Assembly (NCBI GenBank): GCA_026005035.1
Contig: BPKH01000001.1
Span: 333,610-397,609, forward strand
Length of the DNA stretch: 64,000 nucleotides
Reading direction: 5' to 3'
Origin: Porticoccaceae bacterium
GTDB taxonomy: Bacteria > Pseudomonadota > Gammaproteobacteria > Pseudomonadales > Porticoccaceae
Shown here: in pieces, positions 12,609 to 23,019 of the stretch
Numbering within the stretch: position 1 is the stretch's first letter
Layout of the letters: the number at the start of each line of letters is the position of its first letter
Translations under genes and position numbers: made by a program
The notes under the pieces: model-generated
The model's database searches: none
Seen by the model: the letters and a program-made list of their open reading frames with translations, nothing else
What the model was told of the DNA's origin: nothing

Positions 12609-13527
12609 CACTCTCCCGATCGCGAGATACTGGATTACCGCTCGAGCGCTTGAACCTCTGGCAATCCCGCTCTTTGCGGGCTCCATGTTGCGAGGTGCCT
12701 TCGGTACAGCGCTTCGCGCCGTGAGCTGCTTGACGGGCAACCAACACTGTGTTGAGTGTTCGTTTTCATCTAAGTGCACCTTTACAATGGTGTTTCAACA
12801 GCCACCCCCCCTCGACCATCCTCTTCAACGCTTCAGTGCAGTACCCAACCCGTACGTGATTGAACCCCCCGAAGATGCGCCGTTGTATCTCGATAAGGGA
12901 GAAACCTTTCGCTTCTCCTTAGTGCTGATGGGCCGTGCTATCGGCCGCTTAGCACTGATTTTTCAAGCATTGGAACGCGCACTGGCCAAAGGCCTCGGCA
13001 AAGGCCGCAAAAAGTGCGAGTTGGTGGCCATCCACGTCGAAGGAGATCCCCACGAGCCTATCTACCTTCCGGGCAGAGGTCCGCGCACCCATCGCTTGGC
13101 CTGCCCAAGTCATGACAATCCGGTTGGCAACCAGAACGCAGCGATTCAATTTATCACACCGCTTCGTCTGCAAAACAACGGACGTCCTCTGGGTCCCGAT
13201 GAACTTGACGCCCGAACCTTCCTTATCGCCCTCGCACGTCGGTACCAATTGCTCTGCGATACTCAATTGAGCTCAAATCGCCCGCAATTGGACTTCAAAG
13301 TCTTGACGGATGCTGCACGGAGTATTCGAATGAAATCCCATATGACGTGGGTTGACTTGTTTCGCTACTCTCGCCGGCAAAATCGCTACATACCCTGTGG
13401 TGGACTACTAGGCACTATCGAATTGGAAGGTAACCTAGCACCCTTCACAAGCCTTCTATCTCTAGGCCGATGGATTCATGTGGGGAAGGAAACCGTATTT
13501 GGGCACGGCAAGTATCGTTTAGTTTAG
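12577..13527 (+). CDS. cas6: CRISPR pre-crRNA processing RNase Cas6 (PF10040-like)
   Basis: 316 residues. Cas6 cuts the repeat RNA to leave an 8-nt 5' tag. LFAGSMLRGAFGTALR is the N-terminal RAMP signature. A Cys cluster (C-x6-C-x2-C-x5-C within the CLTGNQHCVECSFSSKC stretch) is typical of the PF10040 branch. The end HVGKETVFGHGKYRLV is the G-rich loop. Start is ATG 12577 or 12595 (MEKIDTLP); neither has a strong ribosome site, suggesting coupling to cmr6. It is the last gene before the array. Confidence 0.88.
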   Translation: MDTFSAMEKIDTLPIARYWITARALEPLAIPLFAGSMLRGAFGTALRAVSCLTGNQHCVECSFSSKCTFTMVFQQPPPLDHPLQRFSAVPNPYVIEPPEDAPLYLDKGETFRFSLVLMGRAIGRLALIFQALERALAKGLGKGRKKCELVAIHVEGDPHEPIYLPGRGPRTHRLACPSHDNPVGNQNAAIQFITPLRLQNNGRPLGPDELDARTFLIALARRYQLLCDTQLSSNRPQLDFKVLTDAARSIRMKSHMTWVDLFRYSRRQNRYIPCGGLLGTIELEGNLAPFTSLLSLGRWIHVGKETVFGHGKYRLV

Positions 13528-13902
13528 GTGTTAGATGCTTGGAGGGGGGGTTGCATTCCCGCTGAGGCGCTCCCGCCAAAGGATGCGCTTCGGTCTGGAG
13601 CCTTCTTGGAAGGAGTGCAGGTGTTCGCTCCGGGGCGACTGGGGCACTCGAGGTGGGTTCTCACCAATCTCCTCCTCTGTCTTTCCCAGCCACCCCTTGC
13701 AATGGCGGTCATCAAGATACATAGTAAAAACTAGTCAAAAGCTGACACGGATCGCCAGTAAGCACAAGGGCACTGGGCGCTCCACAATAGCACCAATGCA
13801 GGACCAATGGCTGGTCATTTTTTGATCAACTTTGCAAGCGTGCCCTACGCAGCGAAGGGTTCCTTCAACCCTTTGTTTTGGCGCCGTTTTTTTGACAACT
13901 GA
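13528..13902 (+). promoter_or_regulatory. CRISPR leader with candidate promoter
   Basis: 375 non-coding bases between cas6 and the first repeat, AT-richer than the flanks. A possible promoter is TTGCAA (13697-13702), 17 bases, CATAGT (13720-13725). Near the array there is an inverted repeat AGGGTT-CCTTC-AACCCT (about 13856-13872), then T-rich sequence. TTGACA sits at 13892-13897 just before repeat 1. The leader is assigned here because the degenerate repeat is at the opposite end. Confidence 0.6.
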
Positions 13903-16900
13903 GCTTCAACCGAGCCCTGAACCAGAAAGGGATTAAGACGAGGACGTCAAGCACTCGAGCATGACTTCAGGCTTCAACCGAGCCCTGAACCAGAAAGGGA
14001 TTAAGACGGCTTCCTGGGAGCAGAGCTCAATGAACCGTGCTGCGCTTCAACCGAGCCCTGAACCAGAAAGGGATTAAGACGAGAGCCCGTGCGGCACGTG
14101 GCACTCCACCTCCGCTTCAACCGAGCCCTGAACCAGAAAGGGATTAAGACTCGCGCCCAGCTGGTCTTCCTCGGTCTCCGTGTCGGCTTCAACCGAGCCC
14201 TGAACCAGAAAGGGATTAAGACGACATGTTGGCGAGATCTGGGCCTGAGCGCTTCAACCGAGCCCTGAACCAGAAAGGGATTAAGACGCACGGTGCGCCA
14301 CGACGGGATGCGCCCGGCTTCAACCGAGCCCTGAACCAGAAAGGGATTAAGACTCGCGACCTCGTACAGTGCCAGTAGTTTCCGCTTCAACCGAGCCCTG
14401 AACCAGAAAGGGATTAAGACCGGCCGGAAGCGCTCAATCCGCTTCAACCGAGCCTGAACCAGAAAGGGATTAAGACCGGGTCCATTCATGCTTCAACCGA
14501 GCCCTGAACCAGAAAGGGATTAAGACGTCGCCCCACAGATCACTCAGTGCCGGCTCGGCTTCAACCGAGCCCTGAACCAGAAAGGGATTAAGACGCCAGC
14601 ACCTGTGATAAGGGCGGCCGAACAGGCTTCAACCGAGCCCTGAACCAGAAAGGGATTAAGACAGCTGCCATAGTGCTCATCCTGGCGCGGAACTCAGCCG
14701 CTTCAACCGAGCCCTGAACCAGAAAGGGATTAAGACTAGGCCTCGCGTCCTTCGGTGGGCGAAGCTTCAACCGAGCCCTGAACCAGAAAGGGATTAAGAC
14801 GGAGTCGCGCACAGGGCTCGAGGCGCGGGCTTCAACCGAGCCCTGAACCAGAAAGGGATTAAGACATGGCGGAGCCGTTGCCTGTGCAGCTACAGGCTTC
14901 AACCGAGCCCTGAACCAGAAAGGGATTAAGACCCGGGGAGACGCATTAGATCTCGCACCTTCGGCTTCAACCGAGCCCTGAACCAGAAAGGGATTAAGAC
15001 CGAACTTTTCCGTCTCTGCTACATCAAGTTTCGCGCTTCAACCGAGCCCTGAACCAGAAAGGGATTAAGACGAGCCGCGCGACCAGAATCTGCCCGCAAG
15101 ACCGCTTCAACCGAGCCCTGAACCAGAAAGGGATTAAGACTCGTTAGGCCATCAAGCGCCAGCCTTCGTGAGCTTCAACCGAGCCCTGAACCAGAAAGGG
15201 ATTAAGACCTTAAGGAGCGACGAAGCTTCTGCCATGCAGCTTCAACCGAGCCCTGAACCAGAAAGGGATTAAGACCGGATAGTCCAAGGTGTACCAGCAG
15301 GTTGGCTTCAACCGAGCCCTGAACCAGAAAGGGATTAAGACACCGGCAGACGCGAATGCCGCCGCCTGCTTCAACCGAGCCCTGAACCAGAAAGGGATTA
15401 AGACGGTCGCTCCGCGGCTTGACCTCACGTGCGCTTCAACCGAGCCCTGAACCAGAAAGGGATTAAGACCTGCCGGCGTGCTTGCCGACCGGAGCGGCTT
15501 CAACCGAGCCCTGAACCAGAAAGGGATTAAGACCACGGCCTGGAGGTGATCCCCACCGGCTTCAACCGAGCCCTGAACCAGAAAGGGATTAAGACCAGCA
15601 GCCGATGGCGGCCGAGTCTTCCGGCGCTTCAACCGAGCCCTGAACCAGAAAGGGATTAAGACGGCAGCGCCACAGTCTGCACCTCCTCGCGGCTTCAACC
15701 GAGCCCTGAACCAGAAAGGGATTAAGACCGCCTCGGCCACGTGGCCTGACGATGTCCGGCTTCAACCGAGCCCTGAACCAGAAAGGGATTAAGACCTCAG
15801 GGGCGGTCAATCCTTTCAGCCCATCGGCTTCAACCGAGCCCTGAACCAGAAAGGGATTAAGACATCGTGCTCCATCTCGGCCGCTCCGTTCGCCTCCGCT
15901 TCAACCGAGCCCTGAACCAGAAAGGGATTAAGACCAACTCGGCAGGCCATTGTCCCAACCTGCCTGGCTTCAACCGAGCCCTGAACCAGAAAGGGATTAA
16001 GACCAGGATAGCGCTCGATGGGCCATATGGCCGCCCTGCTTCAACCGAGCCCTGAACCAGAAAGGGATTAAGACAGGTCTCGCGCCCTTGCGGTACTCCT
16101 CGAGACGCTTCAACCGAGCCCTGAACCAGAAAGGGATTAAGACAGGCGGTGAGCCGCAGTGCGCCTCATCTGGCGGCTTCAACCGAGCCCTGAACCAGAA
16201 AGGGATTAAGACCGGCGCTTCCGAGAGACTGGCCGCCTTCCGGCTTCAACCGAGCCCTGAACCAGAAAGGGATTAAGACTTGCGGCGGATCGCAGGGCCG
16301 TCCGTCCGCACGGCTTCAACCGAGCCCTGAACCAGAAAGGGATTAAGACCCGCCGCGAGCGGGAGCCAGCCTGGTAGTCGGCTTCAACCGAGCCCTGAAC
16401 CAGAAAGGGATTAAGACCCAGAACCGCTGGCGGCATGCCAGCCGCCGACGGGCTTCAACCGAGCCCTGAACCAGAAAGGGATTAAGACACGTGATCCGGC
16501 TCGTCGCCACGTGGCGCGGCTTCAACCGAGCCCTGAACCAGAAAGGGATTAAGACGTTCTGGGGATCCAGCTGCCCAAGGCTTCAACCGAGCCCTGAACC
16601 AGAAAGGGATTAAGACCGGGCAGCCCATAGGCACTTGGACGGGCGAATGCTTCAACCGAGCCCTGAACCAGAAAGGGATTAAGACCCGCCGCTCCGCTCA
16701 GCCTTCATCGCGGCGCCTCGGCTTCAACCGAGCCCTGAACCAGAAAGGGATTAAGACGCCGTGCAGATGGCATATCACCCGCGGTCCACGGCTTCAACCG
16801 AGCCCTGAACCAGAAAGGGATTAAGACCGAAGGGCGCTCCCATTCTGTCTGCCACCAGGCGGCTTCAACCGAGCCCTGAACCAGAAAGGGATTAAGACCC

Positions 16901-19900
16901 CGCGCGGGCAACCTTCTCCCGCCATTCTAGGGCTTCAACCGAGCCCTGAACCAGAAAGGGATTAAGACGCTGCTGTCATGCAGCGCCTCATGAGCGCTTC
17001 AACCGAGCCCTGAACCAGAAAGGGATTAAGACGCGCCAGGGCGTCCGCACCGTCGCGCGCCTGGCTTCAACCGAGCCCTGAACCAGAAAGGGATTAAGAC
17101 GCTTCTGTGCCCACAATCCCTAGACTCCGTCGCTTCAACCGAGCCCTGAACCAGAAAGGGATTAAGACCTTGCCGCCGACTCATAGCTGTGGCCGATAAG
17201 GCTTCAACCGAGCCCTGAACCAGAAAGGGATTAAGACCGCAGACGAGTAGCATTCGCCCCGGCTTGGCTTCAACCGAGCCCTGAACCAGAAAGGGATTAA
17301 GACTCGAAGATGCCGAGCTGGTGCTCTCTGAGTGCTTCAACCGAGCCCTGAACCAGAAAGGGATTAAGACCCGGGGTGTCGAGATATAGACGCCCCGACG
17401 CTTCAACCGAGCCCTGAACCAGAAAGGGATTAAGACCGCGCTGAGCAGTGCAGCTCGCTCCATCTGTCCGCTTCAACCGAGCCCTGAACCAGAAAGGGAT
17501 TAAGACTGGACGATGGAGCGCCAACCCGCCACGACCTCCGCTTCAACCGAGCCCTGAACCAGAAAGGGATTAAGACCCGCTACGCGGCGCATCCGCCCGC
17601 GATCGCTTCAACCGAGCCCTGAACCAGAAAGGGATTAAGACAGGCCGTCACGCTTGCAGCGTCGGCGAGGCTTCAACCGAGCCCTGAACCAGAAAGGGAT
17701 TAAGACGCCGACGATCCGTTTCAACAGCAGACGGCTTCAACCGAGCCCTGAACCAGAAAGGGATTAAGACGCTTCCCCCAGCACGGGCCCTGCTTGGGCT
17801 TCAACCGAGCCCTGAACCAGAAAGGGATTAAGACGTCAGCACACGTCCTCAGGCGACGTGCGGCGCTTCAACCGAGCCCTGAACCAGAAAGGGATTAAGA
17901 CGTGGCGCCGTCCACTGGTCGGGTCGGGCCGCTTCAACCGAGCCCTGAACCAGAAAGGGATTAAGACTGACGTCAACGCTCCCATCGCAGGACGGCTTCA
18001 ACCGAGCCCTGAACCAGAAAGGGATTAAGACCCAGTATTGGCGCCAATGCGCCCAGACCCGTCGCTTCAACCGAGCCCTGAACCAGAAAGGGATTAAGAC
18101 CGCCGAGCAAGCAACGTTTCTCCAGCGTTGCGGCTTCAACCGAGCCCTGAACCAGAAAGGGATTAAGACCGCGAGCCGTGTCGGATGCCCCGCCGCGCTT
18201 CAACCGAGCCCTGAACCAGAAAGGGATTAAGACCATCTCCAGCCTCCAGCTGATCAGCCCTTCAAGCTGGCTTCAACCGAGCCCTGAACCAGAAAGGGAT
18301 TAAGACGCCAACGTCGGCACCGCCTTCCGACCGTCGCTTCAACCGAGCCCTGAACCAGAAAGGGATTAAGACCATCCGCGGCGGCACAGCTTCGCGGCCG
18401 CTCGGAGCTTCAACCGAGCCCTGAACCAGAAAGGGATTAAGACCCCAGCGCGCGAGCGATCTCGCCTTCAGCCTTCGGGGCTTCAACCGAGCCCTGAACC
18501 AGAAAGGGATTAAGACGCCCGGCGACCGCCGTTCGGTTAGCTGGCGGGCTTCAACCGAGCCCTGAACCAGAAAGGGATTAAGACAGTGCCGCGCATCGGT
18601 CTGCGCGGCCGCCAGGGCTTCAACCGAGCCCTGAACCAGAAAGGGATTAAGACCCGGGTGACCATTGCATCCGCTGGTCGCGCTTCAACCGAGCCCTGAA
18701 CCAGAAAGGGATTAAGACTAACGGAAGGGGAGCACGGATACGGCCGGTAGTGGGCTTCAACCGAGCCCTGAACCAGAAAGGGATTAAGACTGTTCAAGAG
18801 ACGGGCATAGCCGCGCTCGGTCGCTTCAACCGAGCCCTGAACCAGAAAGGGATTAAGACCACTGGCGAGGAGGGCCTCGACGCCATCGTGCTTCAACCGA
18901 GCCCTGAACCAGAAAGGGATTAAGACGCGTGAGCGAACAGCTGCGCCCTGACGTCTGCTTCAACCGAGCCCTGAACCAGAAAGGGATTAAGACCTTGGCG
19001 CGGCCGACCAATAGTCGCGCTTCAACCGAGCCCTGAACCAGAAAGGGATTAAGACTCATCCGCGGCCGCAATTCCGGGCTCGCTTCAACCGAGCCCTGAA
19101 CCAGAAAGGGATTAAGACCGGCCGGGCACTCCATATTGATCGAAGACGGCTTCAACCGAGCCCTGAACCAGAAAGGGATTAAGACACCTCCGGCAGCAGA
19201 TCCGCCAGCGAAGCCCGGCTTCAACCGAGCCCTGAACCAGAAAGGGATTAAGACCTGGCCCCTTCGGGCAGCTTGGTGGCTCCCTCGGCTTCAACCGAGC
19301 CCTGAACCAGAAAGGGATTAAGACCGGCACTAAGTCAATGCCGCCCTCGTGAAGGAGCTTCAACCGAGCCCTGAACCAGAAAGGGATTAAGACGCGCCCT
19401 TGATGGTATCCCACGGCCGCCAGTGTGGCTTCAACCGAGCCCTGAACCAGAAAGGGATTAAGACCGTCGGGCGCTGGAGACCTCCAGGCGGCCCCTGGGG
19501 CTTCAACCGAGCCCTGAACCAGAAAGGGATTAAGACCGAGGCGCGCAGAGCACCTCCAGGACGGCACGCTTCAACCGAGCCCTGAACCAGAAAGGGATTA
19601 AGACCGGAGCCTCGCGCACTTCATGGTCCGAGCTTCAACCGAGCCCTGAACCAGAAAGGGATTAAGACCGCCGCCCAGCCATCTTGCTCGCGTCGCCGAG
19701 CTTCAACCGAGCCCTGAACCAGAAAGGGATTAAGACGTTCCGCATCTCCTTGCCGCGCCGGCCGCGGCTTCAACCGAGCCCTGAACCAGAAAGGGATTAA
19801 GACCGCCCGCCTCGGAAGGCGGGCGTGATGAGGCGCTTCAACCGAGCCCTGAACCAGAAAGGGATTAAGACGGGGCATCACTGCTCCCCCCCGAAGGCCT

Positions 19901-20429
19901 GCGCGCTTCAACCGAGCCCTGAACCAGAAAGCGATTAAGACGCTCACCACACGAAATCCTCAGGCGACGGCGGCGGCTTCAACCGAGCCCTGAACCAGAA
20001 AGGGATTAAGACATTTCTTCGGGGGCAATGTCGTAAGACGTTTTGCCGGCTTCAACCGAGCCCTGAACCAGAAAGGGATTAAGACGATCACTTTTGCATC
20101 CGTCCACTTGTTAACGTGGCTTCAACCGAGCCCTGAACCAGAAAGGGATTAAGACCAGCGCAAACTTCGCATTCACCAGCAGCAGTGCTTCAACCGAGCC
20201 CTGAACCAGAAAGGGATTAAGACCCAGATCACGCCGACCGTTGGAGAAGGCCAGGCTTCAACCGAGCCCTGAACCAGAAAGGGATTAAGACTCGAATTGA
20301 TCAACAGCATGCGTGCTGAATTCGGCTTCAACCGAGCCCTGAACCAGAAAGGGATTAAGACCAACGGCGACGCAAATGTCGCCGGTAATGCGGCCTCAAC
20401 CGAGCTCTGAAGCAGAAAGGCACGAAAAG
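13903..20429 (+). CRISPR. CRISPR array: 97 repeats of 37 bp, 96 spacers, type III-B
   Basis: The repeat starts GCTTCAACCGAGCCC and ends AGAAAGGGATTAAGAC. By hand count there are 97 repeats; nearly all are identical. Exceptions are repeat 9 (14441-14476, one C deleted), repeat 90 (19905-19941, G to C at 19932) and the terminal repeat 97 (20393-20429, heavily degenerate). Spacers are mostly 27-36 nt (range 13-37). The predicted 8-nt crRNA tag is ATTAAGAC, like type III repeats ending ATTG-type-AC, and CCCT/AGGG can form a short stem before it. Tag position and the degenerate right-hand repeat agree on rightward transcription with the leader at 13528-13902. Apparent long reading frames across the array are artefacts of the repeat. 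Confidence 0.98.
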
Positions 20430-20745
20430 CTCGCCGAGCACTCCAAGTAGCGGGCTGTTCTCCCTTCGCCAGGAGGCCGAAGAACTGGAGAGGGAGAAAG
20501 GGCTGGACGAGCCCGAAGTGCTCGCGTACATGAATGTCACACTGCTGATGATGGAGAACGTTGCGATCAGCCGCTACATCCAGATGGCAAACGCGCAGCA
20601 CCTGAAAGCAGAGTTACCGCAAGTCGTGATAGCAAAAGAGGCAACGAGGCTGGCCAGCAAAGAGGTGGTGCTGTCGCCGGAGCAACTGCGCCAAATCTAT
20701 TCTCCCATGAAGGGACTCGAGGAGCATCTGGCGACGAAAAAATAA
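20389..20745 (+). pseudogene. 5'-truncated open frame abutting the array end
   Basis: An open frame enters from inside the last spacer and degenerate repeat and ends at TAA 20743-20745. From about 20455 its product looks protein-like and helical: LFSLRQEAEELEREKGLDE, ISRYIQMANAQHL, LSPEQLRQIYSPMKGLEE. The only candidate start in the good part is GTG at 20518 (75 residues), without a clear ribosome site. I do not recognise the family. It may be an old gene whose 5' part was lost to the array. Confidence 0.4.
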
Positions 20746-20754
20746 GAAGTGTAA

Positions 20755-20949
20755 ACGAGCACTTCGCCGAATAGGAGGTGCCGATCAAGTATATCGTCCG
20801 CCATCGTTCGTTCTGCGTCGCAGAAGAAGGCGGATACAGAGATCAAGGAGCTGACCCCTGCCGACGAGAAGAACGTCAAGGCTACGCTGCCTTTTGATCC
20901 CAGAGCAACGAAAGGAGATCGCCAAAGTGAAGACCCGCGTGCTGTTTAA
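20755..20949 (+). pseudogene. Second coding remnant, antisense to the cas2-like tail
   Basis: In the same frame as the preceding remnant, and after two stop codons, there is a further open stretch ending at TAA 20947-20949. It contains SASQKKADTEIKELTPADEK and KATLPFDPRATKGDRQ. It has no ATG, GTG or TTG start in frame. An AGGAGGT lies at about 20774 but leads into another frame. It could be a frameshifted small gene. Function unknown. Confidence 0.25.
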
Positions 20950-21261
20950 GCGCGGGAGAGGGTTTTTGTGGGCAACGATAATGAGATCTAAGGGTAGGTG
21001 AATTTCCTCTGGAAATAGAGGTTCCCCCAAAGTAACGATCGCTTTTTTGCTTTGTATTGGATACAACCGAACATCGTCTTCGTTGTGGTCGATAATCCGC
21101 TCGATTCGTTCAAGCAGCGCATCCACCTCGTCTTCCTCCAGTTCCATCAAGAAAACCGAATACTGGAAGGAAATTCCAAACTCTCCGCAGACTCGATGAA
21201 TCTTGCTAAGGCGGCGAGAATCGGCGATGTCATAACAGAGCAGATAGCTTCTCAGGCTCAT
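20785..21261 (-). CDS. cas2: Second Cas2-like protein with unusual C-terminal extension
   Basis: 158 residues. Residues 1-95 are a clear Cas2 ferredoxin-like domain: SYLLCYDIADSRRLSKIHRV (Asp of YDI present), FQYSVFLMELEEDEV, DDVRLYPIQ. Cas2 is normally 85-100 residues. The remaining 60 residues (arginine- and leucine-rich, ending LLLRRRTNDGGRYT) do not look like Cas2 and lie antisense to the remnant at 20755-20949, so they may be read-through after loss of the stop. The ATG overlaps the stop of the cas1-like gene (ATGA), so the two are co-translated. Confidence 0.85.
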   Translation of the reverse strand: MSLRSYLLCYDIADSRRLSKIHRVCGEFGISFQYSVFLMELEEDEVDALLERIERIIDHNEDDVRLYPIQSKKAIVTLGEPLFPEEIHLPLDLIIVAHKNPLPRLNSTRVFTLAISFRCSGIKRQRSLDVLLVGRGQLLDLCIRLLLRRRTNDGGRYT

Positions 21262-22040
21262 TTGTGCAAACGACGCCCGGGTGTCTCCAAAGACATGGCA
21301 ACACGCTCAAGTTGTGCAGCAAGCGTGTATATCGCTCGACTGGCCCACTCCTCGAGTTCTGGTGCCAAACGCCGCGCGCAATAGGCTGGCACTTCCCGCC
21401 CACTTGGAATGCCCCAACGCAAGGCATTGTCGATTAGACGTGTCAGGCCCAGAACAACGCCGCAGGGTTTGAGGTCTTCCACCAAAGTGGCGGCGCGGTG
21501 ACTGGTAGGCGGAAGCCCCAGTTCGGCGACAAGACTCTGGATGAGCCCTGTCAAGATTCCTTCAAGCCATGAGGGTGCCACTTCGAGCAGGTTTGCACAG
21601 CCTCTTTTGCGCGCAAGCGTTTTGAGTTGGATCTGTGCCTTCTGGGCGGAAAGCTTTCGATCTGCGGCGACGCACCCAACTCGCGCATAGGTATGCCTTT
21701 CGATATTTTCCAACCACTCGTGATAAGCCTCCATGAGCGCTCGATCCGCGGGCGTTGCTTCCAGCCAATTACGCAAGGGGCCAGGTTGGTAGCAGGGATG
21801 CAAAATCTGTCCGCGCAGTCTTCCTTTTCGGTCGAAGAAGGACACCGGTATTCCATGCTCTGCAGTCTCAACCAGGGCACTCAAACCGACCTTGGGAAAG
21901 CCGATGAAGTTCAGGGCGGAGAGCTTGCGGAAGGGAAACAGCTGGCGGGAGCGAGAGATGGCGCGGATGGCGAGCGCAGGGCCGTCCACACTCAACATCT
22001 CGAGCCGAGAGGAATCAATGATCAGGCAGCGCCGCTCCAT
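21258..22040 (-). CDS. Divergent Cas1-like protein, catalytic site apparently incomplete
   Basis: 260 residues. The N-terminal half matches the Cas1 beta-sandwich pattern: CLIIDSSRLEMLSVDG, FPFRKLSALNFIGFPKVGLS, HGIPVSFFDRKGRLRGQIL. A LEG motif (Glu160) aligns with the catalytic LEG of the neighbouring Cas1 (Glu161). I cannot find the following GxxH and LxxDLxE motifs at the expected spacing, and the protein is about 70 residues shorter than a normal Cas1. It is probably catalytically dead or specialised. It overlaps cas1 upstream by 26 bases and the cas2-like gene downstream by 4. Confidence 0.75.
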   Translation of the reverse strand: MERRCLIIDSSRLEMLSVDGPALAIRAISRSRQLFPFRKLSALNFIGFPKVGLSALVETAEHGIPVSFFDRKGRLRGQILHPCYQPGPLRNWLEATPADRALMEAYHEWLENIERHTYARVGCVAADRKLSAQKAQIQLKTLARKRGCANLLEVAPSWLEGILTGLIQSLVAELGLPPTSHRAATLVEDLKPCGVVLGLTRLIDNALRWGIPSGREVPAYCARRLAPELEEWASRAIYTLAAQLERVAMSLETPGRRLHK

Positions 22041-23013
22041 GACTATCTACGCACTCGCTCAAGTCGTGCTTTTCGTCCCAGTCATCCACTCGTTTGGCCC
22101 ATTGCTGCGCTAACTGGCGCAGTTCCGTGCGCCATCTGCGAGCTTCCTCCTGATAGCGAGGATAAAATTGGGCTCTTCCCTCTTTGTTGAGCAGACAGGG
22201 TCGCTCTGCACCTTCCGCAAAGTGGCCAGGTGCAAAAGCACCTTCTCGGAACAATTGCAAGATCCACTGCTCGGCCGCTGTCCGGCGCAATTCGAGCAGA
22301 TCACAAGCAAGGGATTGGCGGCCGTAGGTGATTTCGTGTAGCGCGCCAATCGCGGGGTCGAGCCCCACGGACAAAAGCGCTCGCACCGCTTCTCCATGGA
22401 GCAATGTGAACGTGAGCGAAAGAACGGCGTTGACTGGATCGGTTGGTGGCCTGCGGCGCCGACCCTGAAATTTCCAAGGGCGCGGCAGAAGCTGCCCCCA
22501 GGCGAGGTAATAAGCCGCGGTCGCGGCGCCCTCCAGACCGCGTACGGCGTTGAGATCCGCCGCAGCGGGCAAACTCAGCCAGCGGGCGCGAATCTGCTGC
22601 ATGGCACGAGTGAGGGGTCTGCGCATGTCATGTCGGCGCTTGCGGTGGCGAGCCAAAGCACGATATTGGTGCAGTAGCCGCACGCCCACAACTTCGCGCG
22701 CCGCCGCAAGACGCGCCGACTCGTCACGATGCCACAGAAACTGTCGCATCCTACGGGCGAGGTTGCCGTGGCCCGGCCCTCCACACACCAAGCCATGTTC
22801 GGGATTGCGGGGATTGATCACGACCAGGCTTGCGCCCACCCGATCGAGGGCGAGCAGCAGCGTGCTGCTCAAGCTCACGGTGGCCGCCACCGAAATCTGT
22901 TCCAGTTGAGCCAATGGGAAGCTCATGGTTCGACCTTCCGGAGGCTTCACCAAGAGCCGGCCTCCCTCTACGTCGAGTTGCGTTCCTTTGCGATCGATGA
23001 ACAGCAGTTCCAC
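22015..23013 (-). CDS. cas1: CRISPR integrase Cas1
   Basis: 332 residues. Metal-dependent integrase that inserts prespacers at the leader-repeat junction with Cas2. Conserved motifs are all visible: LEGAATAAYY (Glu161), TDPVNAVLSLTFTLLHGEAV, GLDPAIGALHE (His226) and GRQSLACDLLELRR (Asp238/Glu241). The start is GTG (23013), 6 bases after the cas2 stop. It forms an operon cas2-cas1-cas1-like-cas2-like pointing at the array end. Confidence 0.95.
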   Translation of the reverse strand: MELLFIDRKGTQLDVEGGRLLVKPPEGRTMSFPLAQLEQISVAATVSLSSTLLLALDRVGASLVVINPRNPEHGLVCGGPGHGNLARRMRQFLWHRDESARLAAAREVVGVRLLHQYRALARHRKRRHDMRRPLTRAMQQIRARWLSLPAAADLNAVRGLEGAATAAYYLAWGQLLPRPWKFQGRRRRPPTDPVNAVLSLTFTLLHGEAVRALLSVGLDPAIGALHEITYGRQSLACDLLELRRTAAEQWILQLFREGAFAPGHFAEGAERPCLLNKEGRAQFYPRYQEEARRWRTELRQLAQQWAKRVDDWDEKHDLSECVDSHGAALPDH

Positions 23014-23019
23014 CGTCAG

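Noticed and set aside
13528-13825. Small open frames between cas6 and the array
   Set aside because: Overlapping in several frames, no ribosome site, no protein-like composition; the region is better read as leader.
13903-20429. Many open frames of 60-180 codons on both strands across the array, with recurring LNPFLVQGSVEA and VLIPFWFRARLK peptides
   Set aside because: They are translations of the CRISPR repeat, which lacks stops in some frames. No start signals, and the periodicity follows the repeat.
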